Notes: a model not told the origin generated them from the sequence alone. A stretch of DNA of 64,000 bases from Pirellulaceae bacterium (GCA_019636385.1 JAHBXT010000001.1:62001-126000); one strand, 5' to 3'; counted from the first letter of the stretch, positions 36,091-46,248 are shown. Numbers and translations are program-made.

Positions 36091-37173
36091 TCACTTGTAT
36101 TCTGGTGAATTCGATGGTTGTTCGAGAATCTCCAGATTGTAGTCTTTGACTTTGGTGCGCAGCGTATTGCGGTTAATTCCTAGCCGATGTGCGGCTTTGG
36201 TTTGCACGTTCCCGCATTCAGTTAACACCTGTGCGATCAATTCCCGTTCAACGCGATTGACGACATATTCGTGCAGCAACTCTTGCTCTTGGTCGGCTCG
36301 CAAAACACCGTGTTTCACTAAGGCATAGGTTAGCGATTCGATGTCGGGCGGTTCAGCGGCGGCGACCAAGTCATGGCGGCTTTCAGACGGTGAAGGCGGA
36401 ACGCTGAAGTGTTGCAGTAGCCATCCCCAATCAGCTTGTCCAAGTCTACCCAGCGCCATCGCCCGCTGAATGCAACATTGAAGCTGGCGAACATTTCCAG
36501 GCCAACTGTGATTGAGTAGTTTATCCATCTCCGATGGCGTCAGGCAATGATCGGAATTCGGTTGGCCGCACTTCTGCCAACGTCGGACGAAATGTTCTAT
36601 CAACAGCGGGATATCTTCGCGACGTTGACTGAGTGGCGGCAAGCCAATATGGGCAATGTTTAGTAGCCAGAACAGATCCTCACGAAACTTGCCTAACTGT
36701 ACCTGGCTGGCCAAATCACAACTACTGGTAGCCAGAATCCGCCACGCCCGATGTGACGTCATCTGGCCATTTTCGTGACCCGACTGCGATACACTTTCCA
36801 GCAGCTCCAGCAGTCGCACTTGCACCTCATCGCTGGCTCGATCAACATCGCACAACAGCAACGCACGAGCTGGCGATTGCCGAAGCAAGCTGTCCAAGCG
36901 CTCAAGCTGAAGTCCAGCGCAATAGGCTGTCGGCAACGGACTATCACCCTCTGAACTCAAGGCGTGGATGAGTCGTGCGGCGTGCCGTTTTCCGCTGCCA
37001 TTAGGGCCGGTTAGTAGCACGCTGCATCGCGTATCAGCGAATCGTTGACAGTCGCGAATTGCACTCTTGATGGCGGGGCTATTGCCAATCAAACAATGCT
37101 GTACACCAGAATGCTCGCGACGCTGCTGCACGCCTTCGCGCCCGCTGGATGACAATTCCTGTGTCAGTAACAT
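36091..37173 (-). CDS. NtrC-like AAA+/Fis-HTH protein lacking the sigma54-contact loop
   Basis: From the ATG at 37173 this is 360 residues with no N-terminal receiver. The AAA+ core aligns with sigma54 activators: IGNSPAIKSAI, Walker A GPNGSGKRH, then FREDLFWLLNIAHIGLPPLSQRREDIPLLIEHF and SWPGNVRQLQCCIQRAM. The C-terminal helix-turn-helix (GNVQTKAAHRLGINRNTLRTKVKDY) is Fis-type. Between Walker A and Walker B the usual 35-residue segment containing GAFTGA is missing; it goes straight from YCAGLQLERLDSLL to LLLCDVDRAS, where the Walker B acid pair is also altered. So it probably binds DNA but cannot remodel sigma54. Gene is monocistronic. Confidence 0.85.
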   Translation of the reverse strand: MLLTQELSSSGREGVQQRREHSGVQHCLIGNSPAIKSAIRDCQRFADTRCSVLLTGPNGSGKRHAARLIHALSSEGDSPLPTAYCAGLQLERLDSLLRQSPARALLLCDVDRASDEVQVRLLELLESVSQSGHENGQMTSHRAWRILATSSCDLASQVQLGKFREDLFWLLNIAHIGLPPLSQRREDIPLLIEHFVRRWQKCGQPNSDHCLTPSEMDKLLNHSWPGNVRQLQCCIQRAMALGRLGQADWGWLLQHFSVPPSPSESRHDLVAAAEPPDIESLTYALVKHGVLRADQEQELLHEYVVNRVERELIAQVLTECGNVQTKAAHRLGINRNTLRTKVKDYNLEILEQPSNSPEYK

Positions 37174-37391
37174 CGCACACAAACTCCTTTCGCATGTCAA
37201 ATTCGGACGTGCGATTGGTCGGCCGGTGTTGGGCCCAACCAACGGCATTCATTGGTTCTTTGACTCTTTTCGCATACAACGGGATTGTACCATTACACCA
37301 GCACAAACTTGGCTTATCCCAGCCTACAAATCCGTGAACGGATGTGCAACACGAGACAGGCCTGTGGCTTGGGCGGATGTGTCATCCGCAA

Positions 37392-39776
37392 TTACAGCGC
37401 GTCGGGCCAGGCTCGAGTACCTGCCTGAGCTTCGATGACATCCAGTACAAAGCCGAGCACCTTGGCCAGGGCTGGATCACCTGGACCTTTCTGATTATAC
37501 AGATCATAGATGTCTTGGGTTTGTTGCTTGCTCAACAATAAGCCAAACTGCCGAACTGATTTTTCCCAAGCCTGAGTAGCCGTAATTCGCTGCTGCTGTG
37601 TGGCAGTTTCTGCCGAACACAAATGTGCCAGACGCCACTGGCTTTCGCCGGTCCCAATGTTTGCCAAGGCTTGCGTCCGCAAATCCAGAGGAATGACCGA
37701 GGTAGCTTGAATTAGCGAGTGACGCCAAACATCTAAGGGATAGAAAGAGTATTTTTCCGGCTCAGACGCAATTTGACCCATGAATTTAGCTGCAGTCTGA
37801 GCAAGCTGTTCACGGTCGCTGGCGGTCAGCATCCCGGTTTCCAGCGCCTGCCTCATTCCCTGGATGACGGTGGCCATTTGCTCAGGTTGGTGCGTTAAAA
37901 GCGAAGCCTGGAAGCCGGGGGTCTGTTCGATATAACGACTTTCGTGGGCTTGCAGTTGATCGGTCAGCACAGCCACCGGCAGCGATCCACCTCCTGGAGT
38001 TCGTCGAAGTCGCTGCATTAACTCATACAGACTCATGTCTTCGACCCGATCGACGATCATGAGTAACTCGATAGGGGTGTTTTGAGATAATCGCAGCAGC
38101 GCGTCGCGGCCCGTGTTGACCGTCAGTGCCGGCCCGCTGGTCTGCTGCTGGACTTGGGCGGCAGCGCTCAAACACAATTCCTGCGATCCTCCCACAACCA
38201 ACGCGGTCGGTCCTCGCCCCAGTTGAGACATCTCCAGAGCCACCGCCAGGGCCTGTTCGGCACCCGGATAATTGTCCTGCGGTTCCAACGCTGCAATGGC
38301 GGATAATGCCCAGTAGCGCACGATTGGTCGGGCGTCGCGGAGCAAATTGCCCAGGAACTCAATGGGCGCTGAAAACTTTTGTTGGCGAGAGCGGTACGCC
38401 AAAGCTTCTAGGCTGCCGAGTGCCGCACCATGCATCTGCCATGTTCCCGCCTGCTCAAAGATACTGATCCAATACTGCGGTTCGACGTACAGCTCAGCAG
38501 GCAGCCAACCGGCCAGCAATCCATCCACGACCTTGGGCAGATCCTGTGACAGATGGAGATGATAGGCCCGCTGAAGCCAGATGGTTCCCGCCGCCACGCA
38601 ATCGTCTGAACTGGCCGAAGGCAATTGAACAAGCATCCAAGCGAGCTGCGCAACACGCTCCAATGCCAGCAGCTGTGGCGGCTCTTCAGTCCGCACGATT
38701 CTTAAATCCTTAACATCCGTCCGCCACACGGAGACCGGCAATCTATTCGGCTCAAGGCGCAACTCTTGGTATTCAGTCAATGCTTGGGCGAATTGGCGCC
38801 GCAAATGATCTTGAACCGACTGTAGCTGCGGCAGACTCGGGTATCTTTTTGCCAAGCGCTCGGCGAGGGCAGCTTGTGATTGCGGATCGATCTGGTCGCT
38901 ATGCAGCGCGGTGGCTAGTTCAGCAGCAAAGTTTTGGCTAGGCACATCCACCAGTGCCAATAGTACTCGACTGCGCCGCTGAGCATCACCAAGTCGGCAG
39001 GCCGCGCGCAAGGCGTCAATACCCTCCTGGCCAAACTGTACGATAGTATCAGCCAGCATATCAGCCGGGATTCTTGAATTCAGATTGAGCAGTTCATCTA
39101 GCAGACGTTCGATGGCCGGCGACCCTCCATCTTGGAGTCGCAACTGCGCTAGACGACGCTGCCCGGGCTGCGCATCGGCTAACTTTGCAATCCAGCCATC
39201 CATCAATTTCGGATCGCGCGCGGCTTGCGAGGGGGCTTGCATGAGTGATTTGACCAATTCGCTCTGCGCGGGGTTAAGAACAACGTCATCGCGGCGCAGT
39301 CGAATCCAGGTTTGTCTGCCAGCCGCTTGAGAGACTTGGACCTTGACTGACAGCGGCCAGTTCTTGGCGGCGACTTGATCCAGCAGTTTGGCAACTTCAG
39401 GCCACAATTCCAACTGCGTCATCCAGTTGATCGTTTTACCGAAATCTTGAGGTGACTTTGGAGGTCGCTCGCGGAGGATAGCAACTAATGGATCTTCGGT
39501 CGTTGAGATTCGATCCGATTGTGGAGTGGCGGGTCGCCCCGCAGCTGCGTCTCTGACAGGCTGGTCGCCTGTGTCCACTGCTCCAAATGGCAACTGGCTA
39601 TCATCAGCATCCATCTCTGAACTGTCGAACGACGTATCCGAGCCAAACGGGTCATCGTCGGCAAATGTATCGTCCTGACCTGGCGCTAGTGATGCGAACG
39701 CGAGCCAAAGCACTGCCCACAGACAGGAGCGTATCGTCCAATAATCAGCGCGACGGTTGAGTAGACGGAGTTTCAT
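37392..39776 (-). CDS. Large exported protein with C-terminal receiver-like domain
   Basis: From the ATG at 39776 the product has 794 residues. A signal sequence (CLWAVLWLAFASLAPGQ) leads to an acidic Asp/Ser-rich stretch, then several hundred residues of helical, HEAT-like repeats. Residues about 525-645 look like a response-regulator receiver fold: ALVVGGSQELCL as strand 1, NTGRDALLRL, ELLMIVDRVEDMSLYELMQRLR (with the phosphoacceptor-like Asp), LPVAVLTDQ and LLTHQPEQMATVI. The acidic pocket of strand 1 is replaced by Gly, so phosphorylation is unlikely. A receiver fold on an exported protein is unusual. Downstream of argH on the same strand; whole-protein function unknown. Confidence 0.75.
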   Translation of the reverse strand: MKLRLLNRRADYWTIRSCLWAVLWLAFASLAPGQDDTFADDDPFGSDTSFDSSEMDADDSQLPFGAVDTGDQPVRDAAAGRPATPQSDRISTTEDPLVAILRERPPKSPQDFGKTINWMTQLELWPEVAKLLDQVAAKNWPLSVKVQVSQAAGRQTWIRLRRDDVVLNPAQSELVKSLMQAPSQAARDPKLMDGWIAKLADAQPGQRRLAQLRLQDGGSPAIERLLDELLNLNSRIPADMLADTIVQFGQEGIDALRAACRLGDAQRRSRVLLALVDVPSQNFAAELATALHSDQIDPQSQAALAERLAKRYPSLPQLQSVQDHLRRQFAQALTEYQELRLEPNRLPVSVWRTDVKDLRIVRTEEPPQLLALERVAQLAWMLVQLPSASSDDCVAAGTIWLQRAYHLHLSQDLPKVVDGLLAGWLPAELYVEPQYWISIFEQAGTWQMHGAALGSLEALAYRSRQQKFSAPIEFLGNLLRDARPIVRYWALSAIAALEPQDNYPGAEQALAVALEMSQLGRGPTALVVGGSQELCLSAAAQVQQQTSGPALTVNTGRDALLRLSQNTPIELLMIVDRVEDMSLYELMQRLRRTPGGGSLPVAVLTDQLQAHESRYIEQTPGFQASLLTHQPEQMATVIQGMRQALETGMLTASDREQLAQTAAKFMGQIASEPEKYSFYPLDVWRHSLIQATSVIPLDLRTQALANIGTGESQWRLAHLCSAETATQQQRITATQAWEKSVRQFGLLLSKQQTQDIYDLYNQKGPGDPALAKVLGFVLDVIEAQAGTRAWPDAL

Positions 39777-39844
39777 CGCTGCTGTGGAAACATGACTTGG
39801 AGACAGAGGGGAAAAGTGGCGAGCAAGCACTGGACGCCTACTAC

Positions 39845-41224
39845 TTATAGTAACTGCTGGCGCCACAATTGTACTTGCTGGCGAACCAGGTCGGGATTGC
39901 TAGACCCGTAGCTTTGGTAGGCTTGTACCGCTTTTTCCACTCCTAACACCTGACGTATCGAGCCATCTAGTCCGGGATCGACCTGGCGAAGCTGTTCATC
40001 CGTCAGCTGATCCAGTCCCACCGCGTGTTCTTGGGCCAGTCGAACCAAGCTGCCGACTAGATGATGGGCAATCCGTTGAGGGTAGCCACGAACGATCAAA
40101 TGCTCCATCAGTGTGGTAGCATCCAGGAATCCTTGTCCTAGCCGGGCGGAAATCGTATCCCGCAGCAATTCGGACTGCTCGACAATGGGTATGGCCATTC
40201 CCAAGCAAGCCTCCACAGTATCGAACGAATCAAACAGTGGTGGCTTGTCCTCTTGCAGGTCGCGATTGTACGCCAGCGGCAATCCTTTAACGAGCACCAG
40301 CAGAGTCTGCAAGTTGCCGATGACGCGAGCTGACTTGCCACGGGTCAATTCCAGCGTGTCTGGATTGACCTTCTGGGGCATAATCGACGATCCGGTGCAG
40401 AACGCATGTGGTAAGCGAATCCACTGGAATTCAATGGTCGACCATAGTATCCATTCTTCTGCCCAACCGCTGAGATGTTCAGCGATCATTGCCAGGACAA
40501 ATGCCGATTCAAGTACGAAATCGCGGTCGCTACTGACATCGATGCTGTTGGCAGCTACTTGCTCAAAGCCCAACTCGGCTGCAGTTGCTTGGCGATCGAT
40601 GGGCAGGGACGTGCCGGCACAGGCGGCGGCCCCCAGGCCACACACATTGACCCGGCGACGGCCGTCGGCCACTCGTTGGCGATCGCGGGCAAACTTTTCA
40701 ATGTAGGCTAACCAGTAATGCGCGGCCAGCACCGGTTGTGCGCGTTGCAGGTGTGTGTAGGCCGGTAGAATCACATCTTGATCGCGGTCACAACGCCTCA
40801 GGAACGCCTGTTGCAACTGCAGCAACAAACCGTCGACTCGATCCAGCGCGTCGCGAACCCATAGCCGTGTATCGGTATTGACTTGGTCATTACGACTACG
40901 GGCAGTGTGCAGTTTACGGCCGATATCTCCCAGTCGCTCAATCAGCGCACTTTCAATGTGCATGTGAATGTCTTCCAGCTCGTGCCGGAACTGCATTTTG
41001 CCATGCTCAATCTCGATTTCGATTTCGCGCAATGCACCTTCGATCTGCTGAAATTCATCAGTGGTGATGATGCCCTGGCGGCTGAGCATCCGCGCATGGG
41101 CGATGGAGCCTTGAATGTCATGACGATACAGCCGGCGATCGAAGCTGATACTTTCTCCAAACGCCTCCAAGCGACGATCGCTGGCGGTATTGAAGACTCC
41201 GCTACGTGATGGTGACGAAGACAA
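39845..41224 (-). CDS. argH: Argininosuccinate lyase
   Basis: A fumarase-superfamily enzyme splitting argininosuccinate to arginine and fumarate. The signature GSSIMPQKVNPD is intact, as are TARSRNDQVNTDTRLW, PAYTHLQRAQPV and DRDFVLESAF. The TTG at 41224 gives about 459 residues beginning near SRSGVFNTASDRRLEAF, which aligns with the normal ArgH N-terminus. The frame is open back to a TTG at 41320 but has no ATG and no homology there. The gene stands alone in the window with respect to arginine genes. Confidence 0.94.
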   Translation of the reverse strand: MSSSPSRSGVFNTASDRRLEAFGESISFDRRLYRHDIQGSIAHARMLSRQGIITTDEFQQIEGALREIEIEIEHGKMQFRHELEDIHMHIESALIERLGDIGRKLHTARSRNDQVNTDTRLWVRDALDRVDGLLLQLQQAFLRRCDRDQDVILPAYTHLQRAQPVLAAHYWLAYIEKFARDRQRVADGRRRVNVCGLGAAACAGTSLPIDRQATAAELGFEQVAANSIDVSSDRDFVLESAFVLAMIAEHLSGWAEEWILWSTIEFQWIRLPHAFCTGSSIMPQKVNPDTLELTRGKSARVIGNLQTLLVLVKGLPLAYNRDLQEDKPPLFDSFDTVEACLGMAIPIVEQSELLRDTISARLGQGFLDATTLMEHLIVRGYPQRIAHHLVGSLVRLAQEHAVGLDQLTDEQLRQVDPGLDGSIRQVLGVEKAVQAYQSYGSSNPDLVRQQVQLWRQQLL

Positions 41225-41610
41225 AGCTGAAGATCCGTTGCGGCCGAGAGATTGGTTTTCAGAAATATGGGATAGGATCGCCGGGGCTCTGAGGGTAAAC
41301 CGACACTGACCGGGCGTCAATCGTCGCTGGGGGACGAACAGGAAAAACCGGGTTGCTGAGTCCGCCGTTAGGCTCTATTCGTGCGGCGGGATCGCGATAC
41401 AATGGGGACCGTGATAGTGAGTGGGCGGTTCGGACCCTATTAGGTTGCCGGTCCAGGACGGTTCGACCGGTGCGCGTAGCTACGGGGTATTCTTAGTGGC
41501 TATCGTTACGTAGACGCTGGACTGCGTGGCCTAGCGAGCTGCACGCTCTGAGGTGTGTAGTTGCCCCGAAACCCACGGACTTGCACGTTTTAAACAGGGA
41601 GTGTCTCAGG

Positions 41611-42724
41611 ATGCTGGATAGTGAATTGAGCAATCGCGCGCAGGCGATTCGCAGTCGATTGACCCAGCTCCGGGACAGTCTTTGACTTCGACCACAAGCA
41701 GGCGGAAATTCAAGCCATCGAACAACAGATGGCATCGTCTAACTTTTGGGACAGCCAAGAGCGTGCCCAAGCCACAGTGGCTCAGCTGAAAAGCCTCAGG
41801 TCCATCGTCGGTCCGTTACATGAAGCCCTGACGGCAGCTAGTGATCTGGGGGGGCTTCTGGAAATACTGGCCGAAGACGAGTCGGCTCGCGACGAGGTGA
41901 CTACTGAAATCCAACGGCTTGAGAAGCTCGTCGAGCAACTGGAACTCAAGGCGCTGCTGGACGGCCCGCACGACGCTGATGGTGCCTTGTTGAGCGTGCA
42001 TGCGCGAGATGGTGGAGTGGATGCTAACGACTGGGCTGAAATGTTGTTGCAAATGTATATCAACTGGGCCGGCCGAAATGACTATCAAGTCGAACTGCTA
42101 GATCGCCAAGACAACGAAGAAGCCGGAATTACTCAGGCAACGATCGCGGTTCGCGGGCCGATGGCTTACGGCTACTTGAAGGGCGAAGAAGGTATTCATC
42201 GCTTAGTCAGGATTAGCCCCTTCAATGCTGAAGGCAAACGTCAAACCAGTTTTGCAGCTGTGGATGTGTCTCCCGAAATCAACGACACCGTGGAGCTTGA
42301 AATAGAAGACAAGGACGTTCGGGAGGACACCTACCGCGCCAGCGGTGCGGGCGGCCAGCATGTCAACAAGACCGACAGCGCCGTGAGGCTGACTCACCTT
42401 CCCACCGGCGTCGTGGCGCAATGCCAAAGCGAACGCAGCCAACACAAGAATCGAGCTATGGCCTGGAAGATGCTTCGCGCCCGGTTGGCACGTATTGAGG
42501 AAGAACGCCGCGAAGAGCAGCAGATGGCCAAGTACAAGAACAAAGTTCGCCAGAAGGGGTTTGGCTCGCAGATTCGCAACTACTTCTTGCACCCAGAACA
42601 GCGTGTTAAAGATTCGCGAACCGAACATCTGAAGAACAATTTTCAGGTGGTGATGAGCGGTGATATTCAAGAATTCTTGGACGCCTATTTGCGCTGGCGA
42701 ATGGTGCAGAATTCCCCAACCTAG
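41611..42724 (+). CDS. prfB: Peptide chain release factor 2 with programmed +1 frameshift
   Basis: The zero frame begins at ATG 41611, runs 24 codons and reaches CTT-TGA-C at 41680-41686; +1 slippage continues at GAC 41684 to 42724, giving 370 residues. RF2 recognises UGA and UAA and autoregulates through this in-frame UGA. The usual Shine-Dalgarno-like stimulator before the slip (AGGGGG in E. coli) is weak here, with only CCGGGAC visible. The body has GAGGQHVNKTDSAVR, the catalytic GGQ, and the SPF motif in RISPFNAEGKRQTSF. A caller ignoring the frameshift would wrongly start at 41729. Confidence 0.95.
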
Positions 42725-42758
42725 TCAATTCTGTGGCCATTCAGGGCGAGGGCGAATC

Positions 42759-43334
42759 ATGACCGCTATTCACACCGGCAGCGACTATGCAGAATTGGAT
42801 GGGAAAGCGCTGGGGCAATTGTCGTTTCGCTGGACGGGCGATCGCTTCCAACATGGCTGGCGATTCGCTCACACCGGGCCGGACCGCGACGCATGTGAAA
42901 TAGAGTCGGTGGAATCGGACCACTCAGTTCACTGGCCGGTCAGTCCGCCGATACAGCAAGTCTACCGTCAGCACTTTGTCGATGGTCGCGAGGTGATGTT
43001 TGCCGTGGGCATGTCGGGACGCAGTCACTGGTCGGTCAGTTTTACGCTGGTGCCCGACCTACACAGCTGGATTGTGGAACTAGCCTGCTGCAGCCCGACT
43101 GAGCCACCATTATTGGCCAGCAGCTATCGACTGCACGGGCGGTGGCAATTGGACTCTAGTCCCAGCGGCAGTGGCCAGGTGCTCGAATGCCAAACGTCTG
43201 GGGTCAAAATCGAGAGCCTCAGTCCGCTCACGACCTTGCAATTGGATGGCGATCAACTGGTTATCCGCCCCGAGAGCATAGTTCACGAAGCAACTACCAT
43301 CCAATGGGGCTTTCGAATTCGAGTGGCTCGGTAG
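42759..43334 (+). CDS. Protein of unknown function
   Basis: A 191-residue cytoplasmic-looking protein with no signal peptide or membrane segment that I can see. ATG 42759 has GAGGGCGA six bases before it. The sequence is beta-rich, rich in Trp and His (SFRWTGDRFQHGWRFAHTG; QWGFRIRVAR), and I do not recognise a family. It follows prfB by 34 bases and precedes the helicase by 12, so it may share their transcript. Confidence 0.65.
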   Translation: MTAIHTGSDYAELDGKALGQLSFRWTGDRFQHGWRFAHTGPDRDACEIESVESDHSVHWPVSPPIQQVYRQHFVDGREVMFAVGMSGRSHWSVSFTLVPDLHSWIVELACCSPTEPPLLASSYRLHGRWQLDSSPSGSGQVLECQTSGVKIESLSPLTTLQLDGDQLVIRPESIVHEATTIQWGFRIRVAR

Positions 43335-43346
43335 CGGATAGAACCG

Positions 43347-45275
43347 ATGGACTATAACGCAGAGCAGATAGCTGCGATTGGCTGCACAAACCAGCACATT
43401 CTGGTCTTAGCGGGTGCAGGTACAGGTAAGACGCGAACAATTATTGGTCGGGCTGCCAGATTGCTGCGCGAGGGCTGTCCGGCCTCGCGTATGGCCATCA
43501 TAACCTTTACGCGACGAGCGGCCGCAGAAATCCGCAGGCGCCTGGAATCGGACGTGGGAACGCCGGCCAGTTCCGTGGTCACCGGCACGTTTCACAATTT
43601 CTGCTTGCGTGAGATGTCAGCCCATCGCAACTGGTTTGGTCTGGGCGAACTGACCATCATGGACCGCGACGATCAGGTACACCTGATGAAACTTGTCCGC
43701 GGTGACATCCTGAACAACGCTCGCCGCTCGCAGGCACCACAAGCTGCCGAGCTAGTAAACTATTATTCGTACGCGCGGAACACCAACCAGCCTCCGGCCG
43801 ACTATCTGGAAAAATTCACCGAACATGATCCGTCCACAATCGCCCTGATTTTGCAGGTATTCGAGGCCTACAAGCAACGCAAGCGGCGGTCGGGCTATCT
43901 GGATTTTGACGACATTCTACATCGCTTTGCCAAAGTAATGCGCGAGGACGCCCAGATCCGGTCGCACATTGCCAAGCGTTACGATCACGTGTTGGTTGAC
44001 GAAATGCAAGATACAAATCCGCTGCAGTGGCTGATCCTGGAAAGTCTGGCTCCGCAGGTTCAACTGTTCTGTGTGGGGGATGACGCACAGAGTATCTACG
44101 CCTTCCGAGGCGCCGATTTTCGCAACGTGCATTCATTCAGTCAGCGGTTGCCCGGTGCCGAGACGCTGAAATTGGAAATGAATTACCGTTCGACCCAGGA
44201 GATTTTGGATTTGTCTAATTGGCTATTGGCACAGTCCAGCCTCAAGTACAACAAGCGTCTTCGCGCGGTGCGAGGTACAGGAGTCAGGCCAATGCTGGTT
44301 GAACTGGATTCAGAACTGGACGAGGCAGAATTTGTCGTCGACCAGGCCATCGCTCGGCAGGCTCAAGGGTTGCGTTGGCAAGATCAGATGATTCTGTGTC
44401 GCACAGCTTTCTCTGCACGCCCCGTGGAAGGCGAACTGATCCGCAAAAAAATTCCGTATCGGCTGATTGGTGGGGTAGGTTTATTGCAAGCCGCACATGT
44501 CAAGGATCTGTTAGCAGTTCTGAGAATCGCGGTCAATCATCGCGATGAATTGAGCTGGATTCGCTACCTGACGATGTGGCCGCGAATCGGTGAAGCAACG
44601 GCCGCCCGCTATATCGCTCAGTTAAGCGACATGCCAGATACTACCAGGGCTGTCGAGCATTTAGGGACGCTATCTGCCAACCCTGAGATGCTCCAACCCC
44701 TGCGCACCGCAGTCACGCTCCTCGGTGCACCTGCCACCAGCATCGAGCACTTGGCGGAGTTGATGGATGATCTCATGGAATCGCGTTACGACAATTGGAG
44801 CGTTCGTCGGCGCGAATTTAAGTTACTGCATAAATTGGCCGAGCGTTATGAGCACACTAAAGATTTCCTGGACACCTATACTCTGGATCCGGTTACGCCC
44901 AGTCAGGCCGAGGCGGGCGACAACGACGATTTACTAACCATCATCACTGTGCATAGCGCGAAGGGCACCGAAGCCAAGGTGTGTTATGTGATTGCTGCTC
45001 AACCGGGCAATTACCCTCATTCGCGCAGTCGAGACAAAGCCGCCATCGAAGAGGAACGCCGGGTCCTCTATGTGGCGCTGACCCGGGCACAAGACGAGCT
45101 CATCATCAGTCGCAATTTTAGCCAGCCGAGCTACCAGTCCACTTGGCGAAATCCAGTTGCAAGCGAATATCTTCTGCAAGGCCTTCCGCACTCGCTGGTC
45201 AACGTCAAGCAACAGGTCAAGCTCCACCGGCGCAGCCGTAGCGAAGCGTATTGGGACGAGGATTTGATTTCGTAG
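43347..45275 (+). CDS. UvrD/Rep-type superfamily 1 DNA helicase
   Basis: A 642-residue 3'-5' helicase. Motif I is GAGTGKTRTI, Ia FTRRAAAEIRRRL, motif II VDEMQDTN (the usual Tyr of DEYQD is Met), motif III DDAQSIYAFRGAD, motif IV NYRSTQ, motif V ITVHSAKGTEA and motif VI RVLYVALTRAQDELIIS. These are in the right order and spacing for Rep/PcrA/UvrD. It is somewhat shorter than UvrD (about 720) in the 2B region and lacks the C-terminal UvrD tail. Repair or replication-restart function is expected; the specific paralogue is undecided. Confidence 0.93.
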   Translation: MDYNAEQIAAIGCTNQHILVLAGAGTGKTRTIIGRAARLLREGCPASRMAIITFTRRAAAEIRRRLESDVGTPASSVVTGTFHNFCLREMSAHRNWFGLGELTIMDRDDQVHLMKLVRGDILNNARRSQAPQAAELVNYYSYARNTNQPPADYLEKFTEHDPSTIALILQVFEAYKQRKRRSGYLDFDDILHRFAKVMREDAQIRSHIAKRYDHVLVDEMQDTNPLQWLILESLAPQVQLFCVGDDAQSIYAFRGADFRNVHSFSQRLPGAETLKLEMNYRSTQEILDLSNWLLAQSSLKYNKRLRAVRGTGVRPMLVELDSELDEAEFVVDQAIARQAQGLRWQDQMILCRTAFSARPVEGELIRKKIPYRLIGGVGLLQAAHVKDLLAVLRIAVNHRDELSWIRYLTMWPRIGEATAARYIAQLSDMPDTTRAVEHLGTLSANPEMLQPLRTAVTLLGAPATSIEHLAELMDDLMESRYDNWSVRRREFKLLHKLAERYEHTKDFLDTYTLDPVTPSQAEAGDNDDLLTIITVHSAKGTEAKVCYVIAAQPGNYPHSRSRDKAAIEEERRVLYVALTRAQDELIISRNFSQPSYQSTWRNPVASEYLLQGLPHSLVNVKQQVKLHRRSRSEAYWDEDLIS

Positions 45276-45320
45276 AGCGACTGGAAATGGGTAGATCCGA
45301 TGCACTCACTGTGTGGTTGA

Positions 45321-46232
45321 TTATTCGAGGAACTTCAGTGAACGCAGAAAGGCTTCCATCTCCTGGCAGGTCGCTTCAAAGTAGTCTTCTTGGCCGCGAC
45401 CAGGATTAAAGAAACCATGCCCTGCGCCTTCGTAGGACACCACTTGGCACTGTGTCCCCAATTGAGTAGCTCGCTCCGCATACCACCTGACCGAAGCGTG
45501 CGGGACGACACGATCATCGGTACCGTGAAGGACTAATGTGGGAGGCGCATCTTGGTGCAGACGATGATAGGGCGACAGGTCGCGTGGGGCTGTGCCCAGA
45601 AGCTTCCGCAGGCTCTGCATGCGACTCTCCGGTAGCTCGCTGACGCCTTCGATGGAATCCAATACCAGCGCTGGATTGAAGAGCACCAGGGCGTTAGGGA
45701 CGCAACTTACCGTTTGGTTTTCTGCAGATTCTGATGAAGCAATCAAGGCGATGGCGGCAGCCAAGTGTCCGCCAGCAGAGCCGCCTCCGGCTGCGATACG
45801 CTGTGGATCAACGCCTTGACGTTCAGCGTTGGCCCGCAGCCAGCGGAGTGCTTGCCGCGCATCTGCGACACAGTCTTTGGCAGTAACTTTGTGACGCGAA
45901 GAAACTCGATAGTCGACGGTCATGGCGACCATGCCCTGCTTGGCCAACCGCTGGCACTGTGGAACGAACTGCGCCGGTGTACCACTGACCCAGCCACCGC
46001 CGAAGAAGAACACGATTGCCGAGCGGCGATCGCCTGGCTGCCAATCGGCCGGACGAAAGACATATGCCTTGAGATCAACCCCTGCTACCGTTGCATACAC
46101 CTCCACTGCCGAAGCCTGTTGCGCTGGGTCAGTTGCCGGCCTTCGCGGCTGCGACTCCTGGCCCAACAAACATTGACCAGCGCTAAGGCTCACTAGCACT
46201 ACCAACATGACGATGATGAACCGCTGTAACAT
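45321..46232 (-). CDS. Exported alpha/beta-hydrolase esterase
   Basis: A 303-residue enzyme of the hormone-sensitive-lipase-like/carboxylesterase group. ATG 46232 gives a signal peptide (IIVMLVVLVSLSAGQCLLGQ). The oxyanion segment is FFFGGGWVSG, nucleophile Ser lies in GGGSAGGH, and the acid and base are in HGTDDRVVPH and EGAGHGFFN. Such exported esterases of planctomycetes often act on acylated polysaccharides, but the substrate here is unknown. The gene follows the PaaK-like ligase by 16 bases and is probably its downstream operon partner. Confidence 0.9.
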   Translation of the reverse strand: MLQRFIIVMLVVLVSLSAGQCLLGQESQPRRPATDPAQQASAVEVYATVAGVDLKAYVFRPADWQPGDRRSAIVFFFGGGWVSGTPAQFVPQCQRLAKQGMVAMTVDYRVSSRHKVTAKDCVADARQALRWLRANAERQGVDPQRIAAGGGSAGGHLAAAIALIASSESAENQTVSCVPNALVLFNPALVLDSIEGVSELPESRMQSLRKLLGTAPRDLSPYHRLHQDAPPTLVLHGTDDRVVPHASVRWYAERATQLGTQCQVVSYEGAGHGFFNPGRGQEDYFEATCQEMEAFLRSLKFLE

Positions 46233-46248
46233 GCTTACTCTCCAACTG

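Noticed and set aside
41400..41610. GC-rich stretch with GGTTCGAC words before prfB, possible tRNA
   Set aside because: The T-loop-like words are not accompanied by an acceptor stem or anticodon arm in either strand.
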